Positions 1 to 11,971 of a DNA stretch of 64,000 nucleotides are shown one piece after another (the stretch's first letter is position 1; every line of letters starts with the position of its first letter). The position numbers and the translations under genes were made by a program. Location: positions 186,001 to 250,000 of the forward strand of contig JANFOG010000003.1 of NCBI GenBank assembly GCA_024336345.1. The letters run 5' to 3'. The notes beneath the pieces are model-generated. The model was not told the DNA's origin, did no database searches, and was given only the letters and a program-made list of their open reading frames with translations. Source of the stretch: Mariannaea sp. PMI_226. Its lineage: Eukaryota > Ascomycota > Sordariomycetes > Hypocreales > Nectriaceae.

Positions 1-3000
1 CAGTAATGGCAAAGCCCATTCAGCTCCATCGTCGCCAGAAGAAACCGGAGATCCACGATACCACTTGTCGGCAAGTCCACTCTGGAAGGCCCGCCATATT
101 CTGTTGCGGATCTCTATCTTTGCTTCATGCTGGTCATTTCTGAAGGCCAAAGCGACTGCTTGGAAATCACGGAGTACACCCAGTGACAAATACGGAACAA
201 CGTCATGACTATGTATGATGCTTGTAATAAGCCCTCTTGTGCGTTTTCGGAGTGAGGTCGACATGGTGCCAGGCGGCCCGTAAGCGTAGACATGGATCGG
301 TCGTTGCGGAGGGAGACGTGGCTGGTCGGGAGGCGGCACATTTTGGCCTTGAGGATTGCCAAGGTGTTCTTGAGGCTCCTCAGCCGTAACAAAACCAGTC
401 CCTGATGGGTTCGGTTCTGAAAGCATAACACCAAGGAGGGCTGTGACTGCGCCACCCAGAGAGTGGCCACACAATACAAGTCCATAATCTGGAAACTCCA
501 GCAATGCTTCTCGGAGCGTGACTAAAACACGGCCGTCCCTCCCGTATAGTAGTCGGCGAGCAGAAGCATGTACACCTTTGTGCACCTTATAGCCTCGCCC
601 ACGCCATTGAAGGACATCGTAATCACAGGTCAAGTCAGCCAAGACATCTTCAAATCCCAACGTCCCTCGACAAGCTAGAACAACTGTCCTTGCATCATGG
701 TCAAGGGAAATGTAATGTACCAAAGGGACACCTGTTCCCGTCGAGCCACTCGAGTCTGCACCACCTTCGGGGTCAACAAAAGAGGCCAGCAGGATATTGT
801 TCGAGCCGGACTCTGTGTGGTGGACAAAGTGCCTCACGTCAGTGTGCGTTTCATCCCAGGCCCTCAACATCGGCATCTCCTTTGAAATCCCCATGAATTT
901 GAGAAAATTTGATCCATACGAAGCAGAAGAGAATCTCATATAACGACAGATATTCTGAAGGACATGAGCTCTTGGAAATATCCCTTCAACTTCGCCGTCT
1001 CGTCTGAGCACGCTTAATGCATCATCTGCAGTATATGCACTCTTTTGGTAGTAAGAAGCAAGCACCAAAGATGATTGAGAGTCATTGGATGCGAGGCTAT
1101 ATATGCTTGGTATGTTTGATCTCGCACGACGGTGGTTTACCACTGACGGCGATCTACCAGCAGGACTCAGGCCGTTTTCATCTCCAAGGGATTTTGGCCA
1201 AGGTGAATCGGGAGGTTTAATCCGAGAGAACGTGGGCGAAGTGGGCCTTGAGTTGGTCGTTGACTTGATGGAGTATGTATCGGTTTGCGACACAACCGAG
1301 TCATGATGATATTCACGGACTGAGAAGTAGCTGGCTCGAGAGGAACTTCGTGGTGGCAACTTTGGGTTGCTGAAGTCACCTTTGACCAAAAGCGACGGGG
1401 CCAGGGACTGTGTATTCTTCACTACAGTAGGCGATGGAAGGCTGCGTGAAGAAGAGGACGTCTTGCTTCTCGAATCTTTTATCTTTGGAGCTTGTTTTAC
1501 GTCGTTAGGTGCCGGATCTTTGTGCCATATGTTAGAAATTGATTGACTTCCTTCCCTAAGAACTTGCTTCAGAGTCCCCTTCTTTTCTGTAGCTTTCCCC
1601 GTCGACGCCGGATCAGTCTTTCGTTTGGTGAGTATCTTTCTTGCGCCAGTTGATCCATCCCGAGAGAAGTCGGATTTGGTTCTAGAAAGCCCGGTGTCGA
1701 TAGGGATCCGGACCCTCTTCTGATTTGCCTCCCGTTCAGGTTTCTGCTCGGATGTGGACAAATTCAAGCTGGCAGGTGTATTCGATGGCCTTCTTTTCCT
1801 GTTGGACTTTACGGGGTCTGGTTTTGCCAGTGACCTAGTGGGTTCCTGAGATGATGATATGTGTGACTGACGTTGACTTGCCTCCTTTGTGTCAGCCGTA
1901 TAGCTACTAGGCGGAGATGATATAACAGTGGCTTGTATAGCACTTTTTGGGATTCTGGTTGGGATTCTGGTAGGCTCTTGATACTGGATTTGAGTGGACA
2001 CCTCCTGTGTATCAAACACCCCGGTCGTAGGGGTACGCTCTGGTATATCTTGGTTTTGGTAAGTTGCGGTTCCAATCTTGGATCTCTGTAGTTTGTATAC
2101 AACACGATAAGATGGACCTCGGTTGTTCTGATGACCTCCAGGACGGGAGTTTTGTGTCGAACGTGCAACTTTGGTCTCAACAACCTCTGCCCCAGGCACA
2201 GTGGGAAGAGAACGGGGTCTTGGGCCATCAATATCGATGGTAATTGTCTGGGTCGTAGAGATTTTGTTGGATATCGATACTATGGCTTCAGAGGGCAACG
2301 AGTTGGCGATTTGGTCTTTGAGTCGAGAGAGAACAATGTCCTCATCATCAATCGCGTTTCCGTAGCTTTCTTGGGCGAGTTCAGAGTACGCAGATATAGA
2401 GCTGCTACTCCGTCTGTGAGACAGTCTAGGTGTCAGGTCCGGCAAAGCCTGGGGGATTGTTTCTTGAACGTCTATTCTTTCGCCATCATCGAGGACCACG
2501 ACATCCCATATCATCTCCTCCCATTCATTCCGACTAGCCTCTTGAGCGGGCAGCTTCCAACAAAGTCGCTGTAAATAAGCTAGGGCACATAGGCCAAGGG
2601 TAAGATCGATGACGCCCACGAGTTCTCCTTTGGCACCTATAGCAGTATCCTGAAACTCGCGACGGATCAATGTAATAATACTGGCAATAGCACGCGAGGA
2701 GTCGGTTGAACCGAGAAGTTGGTCGAGCGAAGAGAGAAATAACTGAGTAACATCCGAGGCCAAGGAGATTGTTGAGTTCGTCAGGTGGAACCCAGCTGTG
2801 GTCCAGAAAACAACTTGGGTCATTGCATGATGAAGGTTCTCGAGACTTCGTTCAATGACAGACTCGGCATCAACTGTAGCCAAGTCGCTTTGAGATCGAG
2901 AAAGGGTGTCTCTGCCAGCACGAGTGAGAACTGATTCCACCATACTCCTAGCCAATTCTAGGCTAGAGAGTGTGGTAAATCTCGCAGCACCCAACCCATA

Positions 3001-3147
3001 GTAGCCGGCGGCAGAGCCGATGCGTATGGCTAAACATGTAGAACGAGTTGCAAGACTGACGGCATGTGCAACAGGAGTTGGAAGAAGCGTGGGGCCTGGT
3101 TTGGGATGCGTCACATCAGGGTCGGGCGGGTTCTTGCAACTATTCAT
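1..3147 (-). CDS. Class-3 (sn1-specific diacylglycerol lipase-like) lipase, C-terminus cut by window edge
   Basis: A single uninterrupted reading frame runs from an ATG at 3147 to base 1 (1049 codons), so the 3' end lies outside the window. The nucleophile elbow GHSLGG is at residues 894-899 with the predicted catalytic Ser896, preceded by a lipase-fold core (RTVVLACRGT, then LVLCGHSLGG). The predicted catalytic Asp982 lies in HDVVPYLSLG; the catalytic His should lie beyond the edge. Residues 1-190 are helical and Ala/Ser-rich, and residues 220-700 look disordered (Ser/Thr/Pro/Lys-rich). This is the arrangement of fungal lipase-3 proteins related to DAG lipases, which release the sn-1 fatty acid from diacylglycerol. 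The start is the first in-frame ATG I found; the frame is open upstream of it, so a 5' exon is possible. It is divergent from GNA1. Family is confident; substrate is inferred. Confidence 0.88.
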   Translation of the reverse strand, partial: MNSCKNPPDPDVTHPKPGPTLLPTPVAHAVSLATRSTCLAIRIGSAAGYYGLGAARFTTLSSLELARSMVESVLTRAGRDTLSRSQSDLATVDAESVIERSLENLHHAMTQVVFWTTAGFHLTNSTISLASDVTQLFLSSLDQLLGSTDSSRAIASIITLIRREFQDTAIGAKGELVGVIDLTLGLCALAYLQRLCWKLPAQEASRNEWEEMIWDVVVLDDGERIDVQETIPQALPDLTPRLSHRRSSSSISAYSELAQESYGNAIDDEDIVLSRLKDQIANSLPSEAIVSISNKISTTQTITIDIDGPRPRSLPTVPGAEVVETKVARSTQNSRPGGHQNNRGPSYRVVYKLQRSKIGTATYQNQDIPERTPTTGVFDTQEVSTQIQYQEPTRIPTRIPKSAIQATVISSPPSSYTADTKEASQRQSHISSSQEPTRSLAKPDPVKSNRKRRPSNTPASLNLSTSEQKPEREANQKRVRIPIDTGLSRTKSDFSRDGSTGARKILTKRKTDPASTGKATEKKGTLKQVLREGSQSISNIWHKDPAPNDVKQAPKIKDSRSKTSSSSRSLPSPTVVKNTQSLAPSLLVKGDFSNPKLPPRSSSRASYFSVREYHHDSVVSQTDTYSIKSTTNSRPTSPTFSRIKPPDSPWPKSLGDENGLSPAGRSPSVVNHRRARSNIPSIYSLASNDSQSSLVLASYYQKSAYTADDALSVLRRDGEVEGIFPRAHVLQNICRYMRFSSASYGSNFLKFMGISKEMPMLRAWDETHTDVRHFVHHTESGSNNILLASFVDPEGGADSSGSTGTGVPLVHYISLDHDARTVVLACRGTLGFEDVLADLTCDYDVLQWRGRGYKVHKGVHASARRLLYGRDGRVLVTLREALLEFPDYGLVLCGHSLGGAVTALLGVMLSEPNPSGTGFVTAEEPQEHLGNPQGQNVPPPDQPRLPPQRPIHVYAYGPPGTMSTSLRKRTRGLITSIIHSHDVVPYLSLGVLRDFQAVALAFRNDQHEAKIEIRNRIWRAFQSGLADKWYRGSPVSSGDDGAEWALPLL

Positions 3148-4763
3148 GGTGTAGATGTTATCATGGAGGATGTACTTGTTTGGGGGTGATATGGTGGGAA
3201 GCGGAAAGGGATGTGCAGAGGTCCATGGCGTCTCCAATCGAGGGAGGAAGGGGGGTCAGAATTTGATGGATGCCGAAAATAACATGATGCCCAATAATAT
3301 CACGGCGAAGCTGATAACGAAGCAGCCAAGGGTTGATGGTATGCTGATGGAGCGTGGCGAGAGACCTCTATTAGATGCGATGGCAGGTATTGATTCATTC
3401 ATTCACTCAAGCATAACCTAGGTACGTACCTTGTGTCGGCAGTCTAGGATAAGGCGGTGATGGATGGCGTGAAACATTTACATGTGATTATGAGATGGCA
3501 TACACGGGACACGGCATGTGACGAAATCTGAGACGTTCTTGACAGGGGTCATCTGTGCCCTGTGCAAGAGTCTGGCATTGTAGGTCCCTATCGTTATACT
3601 ATGGTAAGAGATGGAACATGATGTTGTATACCTGTACCCTGCCTGGGGACGAACTACAATCAGGTATCGTAGAAGTGGAAGATTCAAAGGGAATACAATG
3701 GCTGGCAATTGAACGGTTTGGCATAAATGATAGGGTTGTTTGTTGCAAGAAAAAAAAACAGAAGGAAAAGTGATAGAGAGAAATAAGGAAGAGGGGGGAA
3801 CAGAGGGGGAAAAGAAAGAAAGAGAGAAAAAAATAAAGAAGAGCATGACCCTGAGTTGCAAGCCCCATTATATTTATGCGTTAAGCAAAATGGTAGAGCA
3901 AGCCAAGGAGCATAGTACAGGGCTTGTAATAATGATCATACAAGACAGAAACAGCCTCATGCAAGGATCACCAGGGGGAAGCGTGGTCAGCAATCGATCA
4001 GGAAAGAGTTAGATGAACACTTGCAATATAGCTATGCTATACCTGGGAGTGAGTATCTCCCAAAATGCTTAGCAAAGAGATTTACGTTAAGTTGCCTTCA
4101 CAATAATCAAGGATAATCATTCTTTCTCAAAGCAGTCCAAAATATTGCTCTCGAAAACTTTTGCTTGTTCACAAAGAGACGTTACCAATCGTTTCAAGCC
4201 TGGCAACGCCTTGAGGCGCAGCAGCCAGAGAAAAGAATAAAGTGAGCGGGCTTCTCCCAAAACCCATTAGCTACGTCCGCCGTGCTCCATGTTGCCACTC
4301 TAGCTTTCATTTACCATCTGCCTTGTAGCAGACCCTCAACGTTAATTACCTTAGGTACCATGCTACTCTGTACATAGGTACGCAGGAGTAGTCCCGCCCA
4401 CTGCTCCCCCGGCCGGTGCTCCTAATTATAGTCCAATCCGCTAGACAGGGCAAACACAGGTACCTGAGCAGTCTAAGGGAGCTAATAATAGGAAGCTAAA
4501 GTCAATGGATCTGACCGGATTAAAACACTTGCCCATCTCCCAGACGCTTCGTAGCTCAAGTAGTTTCCTTTTCAGCCTCGCCATCTCGTCATCCTGATCA
4601 ATTGATCTCATCTTCACCTTCTTTTCATCCTCGCCAACTCTCCTTGTTCCTCAAACGCGTCGCCGACGTCAATTTTTCGACTCTCTTCCCCCAGTCCTTG
4701 ATCTACCCCACGATCCTCAACCCCTCCTCATCCCTCCCTTCCCCTTTCAAAGCCGACACCGCC
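3148..4763. other. Intergenic, divergent promoter region of the lipase and GNA1
   Basis: No convincing gene. It contains a perfect 12-bp palindrome (AGGTACGTACCT, 3420-3431), a purine-rich tract around 3730-3840, and several TACC/GGTA-rich motifs around 4350-4385 that recur in other spacers of this window. The bases just before 4764 are pyrimidine-rich, as is common in fungal leaders. Confidence 0.6.
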
Positions 4764-5383
4764 ATGTCTACGAGCCTCTTCAAGTCCGACCTCCTTTCCC
4801 CTGAGGTCGCCGCCGCCCTGCCTGAGGGTTACAAGCTGCGCGCCTTGGAAAAGTCCGATTACGACAGTGGATTCCTTGATTGCCTTCGTGTTCTCACCAC
4901 AGTTGGCGAGTTCACCAGCGATGACTTCGACAAGCAATACGACCACATGGCCGCTGCCGGGAGCTACTATATCATCATCATTGAGGACACCACCAGGGCT
5001 GAGCGTCCAGTGGTCGCGACTGGCGCTCTGATTGTTGAGCGCAAATTGTAAGTCAATACTGCTCGGACCTCGAATCCCCTACTACTTCATCTTGTGCAAA
5101 CCCCCTTCGAATGCTGACTGTGTCTTTTTTCCTTCACAGCATCCACAGTCTCGGCGCGGTTGGCCACATCGAGGATATCGCAGTCGCCAAGGACCAGCAG
5201 GGCAAGAAGCTTGGTCTCCGACTCATCCAGGCCCTCGACTTCGTCGCCGAGAAGGTTGGTTGCTATAAGAGCATCCTCGACTGCAGCGAAGCCAACGAGG
5301 GCTTCTACGTCAAGTGTGGCTTCCGCCGAGCCGGTCTCCAGATGGCCCATTACTACGAGGGATCAAAGGGCAAGTCCCATTAA
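4764..5383 (+). CDS. GNA1: Glucosamine 6-phosphate N-acetyltransferase (GNAT family)
   Basis: Two exons, 4764-5047 and 5140-5383, with a 92-nt intron (GTAAGT...CACAG), give 175 residues, the usual size for fungal Gna1. The enzyme acetylates glucosamine-6-phosphate with acetyl-CoA in the cytosol, on the route to UDP-GlcNAc and hence chitin, N-glycans and GPI anchors. Visible features are the N-terminal YKLRALEKSDY, the beta-strand HIEDIAVAKDQQGKKLG with the Q-x-x-G-x-x/G acetyl-CoA loop, and the C-terminal NEGFYVKCGFRR, all typical of Gna1. The splice restores VERKFIHSLGAVGHIED. The reading frame stays open upstream of 4764 but only with a TTG, so the ATG at 4764 is preferred. A long T/C-rich 3' stretch follows the stop. 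Assignment to Gna1 is by remembered family similarity. Confidence 0.93.
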
Positions 5384-6944
5384 AATCCCTTTCCTTTCTT
5401 TTTTTTTTCAGTTTTTTTTTTTACGAAGCGAACGAGTCCAAACGAAACCCCCGGCATTACAAGTTAATTGGGCGCCTCTTCCTCCTCCTAGTCGCCGTCG
5501 TTGTCGTCGTTTGTGACATTGCGCTTATTTAATATCTCATTTGTTGACACATCACCCTGCGAGTACACGCATGCTGACGCGGGTTTGCGTGGTGCAGGAA
5601 GCAAAATCTAAACCAATAACGGTTATAGAATACGGTGCCGAGGAGAATATAGATTTTGGTTATAAAGAAACAAGAAGATAAAACATGATTCATTTCGATT
5701 TTTCCTGTTTGACACTTTTCGGAAACTGTCTTCTCCTGTGTCAGCTTGGGAGAAAACCCCCCCACCCACACTGGGTGAAAGGATGACGTGGGATTTCCAG
5801 TGATTGCCCACCACCAACGAACGTGTTTATTTGACCTCCGTGTCAACGCCTTGGATGTCCTAGGCAAGCCCCCTGTGATATCGGAATAGCCCTTGAGACA
5901 AATCAGCGGTCATTCTTTGTTCAGTTTCTCATTCTTTGGCTTCGCAGCATCAACTTGTCACCGAGTTCCAACATCAGTTCCAACATCAGCCTGAGTTTCA
6001 TTCACATTGGGTTGGGGCCAGCTTATGTGTGTCCGTGCCTTATACGCCACGCCGCTGCAGTGAACATGGTGCCAAGGTCAGATTGTTTCATACCTAGATT
6101 GTACGACAAGCCCGCAAAGCGCATGACTTTCGGCTTCCGGTTCGATTTTGGTAGATATCCGACGTTACAGGCTGACAAAGACGGCTGGCATTTCCCTTAT
6201 TACCCTTATTATCCAAGAGACTTTCCAGGACTCTTCTCCTCTTGTTTGTAGTAAATCTAAAAGATATTTCTCTCTAGGTCTCTATTCTCTTTTTTTTTTT
6301 TTTTTTTTTTTTTTGAGAAGTTTTGAAAACTTAGCCATCCCAAGGCCTCACTTCGACTCCTTCAACCCTGGAACATGTATGAAGAGCTGAATGCTGCATT
6401 TGCTCGAGTGCGCATCGCCGCACTCAAGTCAACGTGAGTAATATGAAAACATTACAAGGACGCCAACATCTCCCAATCAATTTTATTGAGTCATTGTGAG
6501 AAAAAAAAAATCATAAGCCAACCTAATAACTGTGGTTTTTGTTCCAGCATCCTCACCCAAACGCAGCCTTCCTCTCAATACGTGGTTCGGCATCACCACA
6601 GGACCGTTGTCACATCCCTAGGAGGCACTCATCGCCGAGAGAGGAGGAGACTAGCACGCCGAGCTCGCTGTTAGTGAACGCTGCAGACGAAAGCCGGCTC
6701 TCGTGTTGAGCCCGTATCACGTTTATGTTATGAATTGGTGAAGAATGAAGGCAAGCAATTGTTTCTATGTTGGATAAGACGCCCAGGAGGCTTCAATGAC
6801 TTTATAACGATTTCTCTTTGTCCTGCTTAATTGATTTACCTTGATGCTTAATCTATGGTTCCTCTTCCCTTTCTCATTGCGCCAAACACATAAAACAAAG
6901 AAGTAAAAAAACAAAACATATGGATTTTACACACGCCTAACATT
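5384..6944. other. Intergenic between GNA1 and the SDR (convergent 3' ends)
   Basis: Both neighbours end here. I see T-rich 3'UTR-like sequence at 5395-5425, a run of 25 T at 6290-6314 and no conserved coding frame. Open frames such as 5955-6251 have no recognisable protein features. Confidence 0.6.
6290..6314. repeat. Poly(T) homopolymer, 25 bp
   Basis: Uninterrupted T tract read directly from the sequence, in the spacer between two converging genes. Confidence 0.9.
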
Positions 6945-7919
6945 TTATCGGCCCATCCAACCGCCATCGACGACCAAGACATGGCCACTCACATAGCCGC
7001 TGGCCTTGCTGGCCAGGTACACTGACGTGCCCTTGAAGTCCTCAGGCGAGCCCCAAACTCCTGCTGGGATACGGGAAGTGATGCTCGCCAATCGCTCAGG
7101 GTTGTTCAGCAGAGCCTCGTTCATGTCTGTAGCGATGTAGCCGGGCGCGATGGCGTTCACGGTGACGCCCTTGGCGGTCCACTCGTTTGCGAAGCTCTTG
7201 GTCAACTGGCCCACGGCACCCTTGGACGCCGCGTACGCGGGGACGGTGAGGCCGCCCTGGAATGTCAGGAGAGAGGCGAAGTTGATGATGCTGCCGCGGC
7301 GGCCGGTGACCGGTGAGGGCTCGAGACCGAGCATGTGGGCGCCAGCGTCGCGACAGAGGGTGAAGACGGAGTTGAGGTTTACTTGGATGACCTGGCCAGA
7401 CGGAAACAAGTTTGTTAGCGGTGCAAGTGTAAGTGAAAGTGGGAATAGGATTAAAATAGCACAAAAAAGGAAGAAAGAGAGAAAAGAAAAGAAGAAGACT
7501 ATAACTGACCTCATTGAAGTCCTGGTCGGGAAACTCTTCGCAGGGATGTCGTCGCTGAATACCGGCGCAGTTGACAAGGATGCGAATCTGGTGGCCATCG
7601 GCAAGAATCTTTGGGATCAGAGCGCTGACTGACGCAGCGGAGGAAAGGTCAGCAGTGTAAACCCAAGCCTTGCGACCGAGCTTCTCAACTGCCTCCTTGG
7701 TGGCAGTAGAAGTAGTATCACGCTGTCCAATTGTCAGCAAGGAGGAAAGAAAATGCGACAGTAGCAGCGCATCATGTCATGACAATTGAAACGTACCTGA
7801 ACCAAGATGATGTCGGCGCCAGCCTCTGCGAGACCAATGGCGACGGCCTGGCCAATACCACGAGTGCCGCCGGTAATGACGGCCGTTTGGCCTTCGAGGG
7901 AGAAGTAGGAGGCAGACAT
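6945..7919 (-). CDS. Short-chain dehydrogenase/reductase, KduD-like (2-dehydro-3-deoxy-D-gluconate 5-dehydrogenase type)
   Basis: Three exons (7919-7797, 7722-7510, 7391-6945) encode 260 residues, the classical SDR size. The cofactor motif TGGTRGIG is at 16-23, NCAG is near residue 93, and the catalytic Ser152, Tyr165 and Lys169 (YAASK) are all present. [11 protein letters not shown] and the C-terminal VDGGWMGR fit the KduD/gluconate 5-dehydrogenase branch, which interconverts keto-deoxy-sugar acids with NAD(H). Introns are 74 and 118 nt with good GTACGT and GTCAGT donors. Within 6 kb lie a sorbitol-dehydrogenase-type MDR and an aldo-keto reductase, suggesting a role in sugar-acid or polyol catabolism. 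SDR membership is certain; the exact substrate is not, and other fungal SDRs with similar signatures exist. Confidence 0.9.
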
Positions 7920-9835
7920 TGGACAAGGGGGGGGGGGAGGGAATTGGATAGACAGAGGTAGGAATCTTGAAAGTGGTGGTAGAATGGAAGCTCTGGTATG
8001 TAGGTAGCTTTGGCTTTATGAATGGAGCCAGAGAGCTACTGCGTAGTTATGAGTTCCGTACGTGGTGGGGTTATTGAAGACCAAGCCAAGTGAGAGAGAC
8101 GAGGGGTGTGGGATGATGAGGGGCAATGAGTGGGATGAAAATGGGGAGGGGAGGGGTTTATGTTTATGATGGAGAGAGAGGTTGGAGTTTGGAGGAGGGG
8201 TGTATAAGTCTTGAATTTTGTCAAAGCCATCTTTTTCGTTATTTACTTGTTTCAATATTAGGTATTGTACTCATGTCACATCTGGTCTGAATCCAAGTGG
8301 CCTTCTCCCCATCATGGCTGAACAGACGGCGCAAAGCCGGCGAGGACTCAGCAGCAACAGACGAACACGGAGCTTCTACAAATGATATACACAAATACAC
8401 AAATACACGCATGCACACACCCACCTCTTTCTGATTTACTGAGTGACGAGTTCTCTGGCCCACTGTAAACTACCAGTTTACTGTACATTGCCAAAAGGCG
8501 TGTACAGGTATGCGAGTCCAAGGGGAACTGACCCGGTTCTTCACGATTGAGAGGCTTTGAGTCCGAGTCAGATGAGAAAAGTTCGGAGACAAAGCCGATG
8601 CGATCAATGGCTCCTCAGCCATTGGGGGGGAGGAGGGGGGGAGGGGGCATGATGGCCGCCCCAAGATGGACCTAGAGGGACCCACGCTAGCTTTGTTACG
8701 CTTCCAGGATGGATTCCAAGTAAGAAGTGCAAGTGTGTTTGTTTGTACAGATGCAGTAATTGCCTACTTGGGCCTCGATTTGAGGCAAATCAGCTTTCCA
8801 AGAGCAAGACGAATTGGTTGCCATGGTTTACAATCTGCTGGACAAAGCCTTGAGGAATAGCCTCTATTACTACTATTCTTGTATGGAGGAGCACTGCAAT
8901 CTCAGGCATGAACAAGACTATGAACAAAGACCATGAGAGCTGGGATGTAAGTACTCTGCATAGGTGGTCTCTGAGAGGGTAATGTGGTGGATAAGAGCTG
9001 TTCCATCCACCTCCTTGAAATGCCGTGCTTTGTAAAAGATCATTTGTAGTGAGTATCTGTAAGTCGTCATGCAGTAACAACAACATACCTACTCCATATA
9101 CCCCCTTGCCTTCCTCGGCAAGCAGTCAACATTATTTAATTATTCTACCTAATGTACTACAATACACTACAATGCTGTAGCAACTGGCTAAAGTAGTCGT
9201 CTTGGGCCCGCCCCTCTCCCCTCTCCCCCTCCTTCGTCATGGAAAATACGGTGTCATGGGTTGGGGAGCTTCCATTCCATGTCATGGGACCTTTTTCTCA
9301 GTTTTTTTTTCTCCTTGCGTGGGGCCGACAAACTCGGCTCTCTCCCCGCGTTTCTTCGCCTTGCCGCCACTTCGACATCGGAGCCGGGAATCGCAGCCTA
9401 CATATCCGTTACAGATTGTTCAAGTCCTGTATTACCTAGGTAGCTAACCAATGTAATTACTGCATCGATCCATGCAGCGTACCTGGCCTGTTTTTTTTCT
9501 CTTAGCTTATTAAAACAAGAGCTGGAGCTGATCTGAAAGAGACAAATCTACCCCCCTTCGTCCCCTCTTCCTATATCCACTTCAGTTCAGTTCTTCTCTC
9601 TCAGGATTCGTCTGCCTACTTCTTCTTTTCCCAGTTCTCTTAAAAGCCATACATATTCATAGTCCTCAAGCTCATCAATTGACTGGGCCCTGTATTTCTA
9701 CATTACAACTCCTTATTTTCGATCTTGATTTTTGCCATCCTCAATCAACAGACCTCGGATAACCTCATCTCGATTTCCAATCTTAGCATCTCAGCTTTAC
9801 TTCTCACCTCTACCACCTCACATTCATCCACCATC
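7920..9835. other. Intergenic, divergent promoter region of the SDR and the sorbitol dehydrogenase-like gene
   Basis: A 1.9 kb spacer between divergently transcribed dehydrogenase genes, so it could carry shared control sites. Seen: G-rich blocks (7927-7937 and 8625-8648), CA/CACA-rich sequence near 8390-8420, an ACCTAGGT palindrome near 9434, and a T/C-rich leader before 9836. No credible open reading frame. Confidence 0.6.
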
Positions 9836-11265
9836 ATGTCGACCGAGTCCGTCACAGCTTCCGTCCTTCACGGCGCCAAAGATCTTCGTCTAGTGAGTTA
9901 TCTCCCTCCCTTTGCCTTTCCCTATCGAATTGAGAGTCATTTCGATCATTGACTTTACCCTTTTTCAATTTGCAATCCCAAAACTGACTCCCCATCTCCA
10001 GGAAGAGCGTCAACTCCCCGCCCCCGCCAGCGATGAGATCCAAGTCGCTGTCCAGGCCACTGGCCTCTGCGGCTCCGACCTGCACTACTTTAACCACTTC
10101 CGCAACGGCGACATCATCGTCCGCGAGCCCTTGACTCTCGGCCATGAGTCCGCCGGAACCGTCGTCGCCGTCGGCTCTGCCGTCACAGACTTCCAAGCTG
10201 GCGATCGCGTCGCCCTCGAAGTCGGCCTTCCCTGCGAGAACTGCGAGTACTGCAACAACGGCCGCTACAACATCTGCCGCGCCATGAAGTTCCGCTCCTC
10301 GGCCAAGGCCAACCCTCATGCCCAGGGTACTCTACAGGAGAAGATCAACCACCCAGCCCGATGGTGCCATAAGTGAGTCCTATTCCCCCAACTTACTGGC
10401 TGTTATTTGTAAGTGCTTTCACAGGCTAACCAGCACTGCTTTTAAGGCTTCCCGAAAGCGTGCCTCTCGAGCTCGGTGCCCTTGTCGAGCCTCTCTCCGT
10501 TGCCTGGCACGCCCGTAGCCGTGCCAATCTTCCCAAGGATGCCACAGTCTTGGTCCTTGGCGCTGGAGCCGTTGGTCTTCTCGCCGCGGCGGTGGCCAAG
10601 GCCGACGGTCTCAAGACAGTCATCATTGCCGATATCCTCAAGGAGCGTGTAGAGTTTGCCGTGAGCAATAGCTTCGCCGATGCCGGTGTCATTGTCCCCA
10701 TGGAGCGCCCCCAGACCATCGATGACAAGCTCGCCTTTGCTCAGAAGGTTGCCACCATGGTCAAGGAGACTGTGGTCAATGGTGAAGCTGTTGGTGAGGT
10801 GACTGCTGTTTACGAGTGCACTGGTGTTGAGACATGTGTACAGACTGCCATCTATGTAAGTTGAAATGTCTCCCTGAGCTTGCCTCTGTCGCCCCCTCTC
10901 GATTCAAATCATTTTCAGAGCGCTAACACATCAATTTGCAGTCCACCAAGCCCGGTGGTAAGGTCCTCATCATCGGCATGGGTACCCCCGTTCTCACCAT
11001 CCCCATATCCGCTGCTGCCCTCCGTGAAGTCGACCTCGTGGGCGTCTTCCGCTACGCCAACACCTACCGCCAAGTCATCGACCTCCTCGCTGATCGCCCC
11101 TCGAGCATGCCTGATCTGAGCAAGTTGCTGACGCAGCGCTTCAAGGGCATGGACCGTATTGAGGAGGCCTTCAAGATGGCCGGCAAGGTCAAAGATGACA
11201 GCGGCAACCTCGTCATCAAGGTGCTCGTGGACATGACGAGCAAGTCACGATCCAGTGTGTTGTAG
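9836..11265 (+). CDS. Zinc-dependent medium-chain dehydrogenase, sorbitol/L-iditol 2-dehydrogenase type
   Basis: Four exons (9836-9892, 10002-10372, 10447-10855, 10942-11265) give 386 residues. The catalytic zinc ligands are Cys42 (LCGSD), His67 and Glu68 (GHESAG). Structural zinc ligands are Cys97, Cys100, Cys103 and Cys111 (PCENCEYC...NIC). The Rossmann motif LGAGAVGLLAA follows. HPARWCHKLPESVPLELGAL is typical of polyol dehydrogenases, which oxidise sorbitol, xylitol or L-arabinitol to ketoses with NAD+. Introns of 109, 74 and 86 nt join in frame at HK/LPES and at TAIY/STKPGG. It converges on the aldo-keto reductase and diverges from the KduD-like SDR. Which polyol is preferred cannot be read from the sequence. 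Confidence 0.92.
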
Positions 11266-11971
11266 AAATGTTGGTTGAACGATGGTAATGATTAAATGGA
11301 GGCGCTTTTCTTTTCTTTACATTTGATGGTTTTTTTGTTTTTCCTTTGGTTTACTCTATAGAAAACCTGGTCAAGGGTTTGGTGGGATTTATGAAATGAA
11401 ATCAGATTCTGTATACTTGGTAGTAAGAAGCATTATCTTTTCTTGGTCATTTTTTGTGTACTCATTCTCGATCTTTCTCTAACTTGTGATATCTACTCGT
11501 AACTGCCTACCTATACGTCCACAACAGTACCACGACAAACGTATCTTTCAATACGACGGTCCTTTTGAAGAAAATCTTGAGTCCTGTTCATCCAAAATTA
11601 CCCAAGTGATGTCATGCGCAAAATCGGGTTGCCCCATCGACTCCAACCTCACCCCCACGGAAAATGGAAAAGCAACTCCCCCCCAACGCGGACATATAGC
11701 TACGAAGGTAGTGTCCAAAATAGGAAACTTTCAGACGCAAGTTTTTGGGACTACGCAACTTTGGGATACAATATCTGAGGTCTTTTTTAATACAATTTTG
11801 GTTTCATTCGAAGTTTTTTGGCCTTTACTGCCTGAGCAAAAGCCTCTATTCTATTATATATAAGTTGACATTTTCTCTTTTTTTGTTCCTCTTTTGCAAA
11901 AATCCTTAACATCTTTCATTCCATCATATCATGTTTTAGGGTAGGGTAGGTAGGACCAAAAAACAAAACAT
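11266..11971. other. Intergenic, 3' ends of two converging oxidoreductase genes
   Basis: Contains 3'UTR-like T-rich sequence and a short GGTA/GGGTA-rich stretch (11938-11953) just beyond the AKR stop codon. No gene seen; an open frame at 11486-11863 has no protein features I recognise. Confidence 0.55.

Noticed and set aside
3148..3175. Six-codon upstream ORF whose TGA overlaps the lipase ATG (ATGA)
   Set aside because: Suggestive of reinitiation, but the lipase start itself is uncertain because the frame is open upstream and a 5' exon is possible.
4602..4763. In-frame 54-codon N-terminal extension of GNA1 resembling a mitochondrial targeting sequence
   Set aside because: It begins with TTG, not ATG, and lies in the C/T-rich leader; composition alone is not evidence of translation.
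5955..6251. 98-codon open frame in the GNA1-SDR spacer
   Set aside because: No recognisable domain, poor codon pattern and located in converging 3' regions.
11936..11953. Telomere-like TAGGGTAGGGTAGG stretch
   Set aside because: Only about three imperfect units, not TTAGGG, and embedded between ordinary genes; better explained by the recurring GGTA-type spacer motif.
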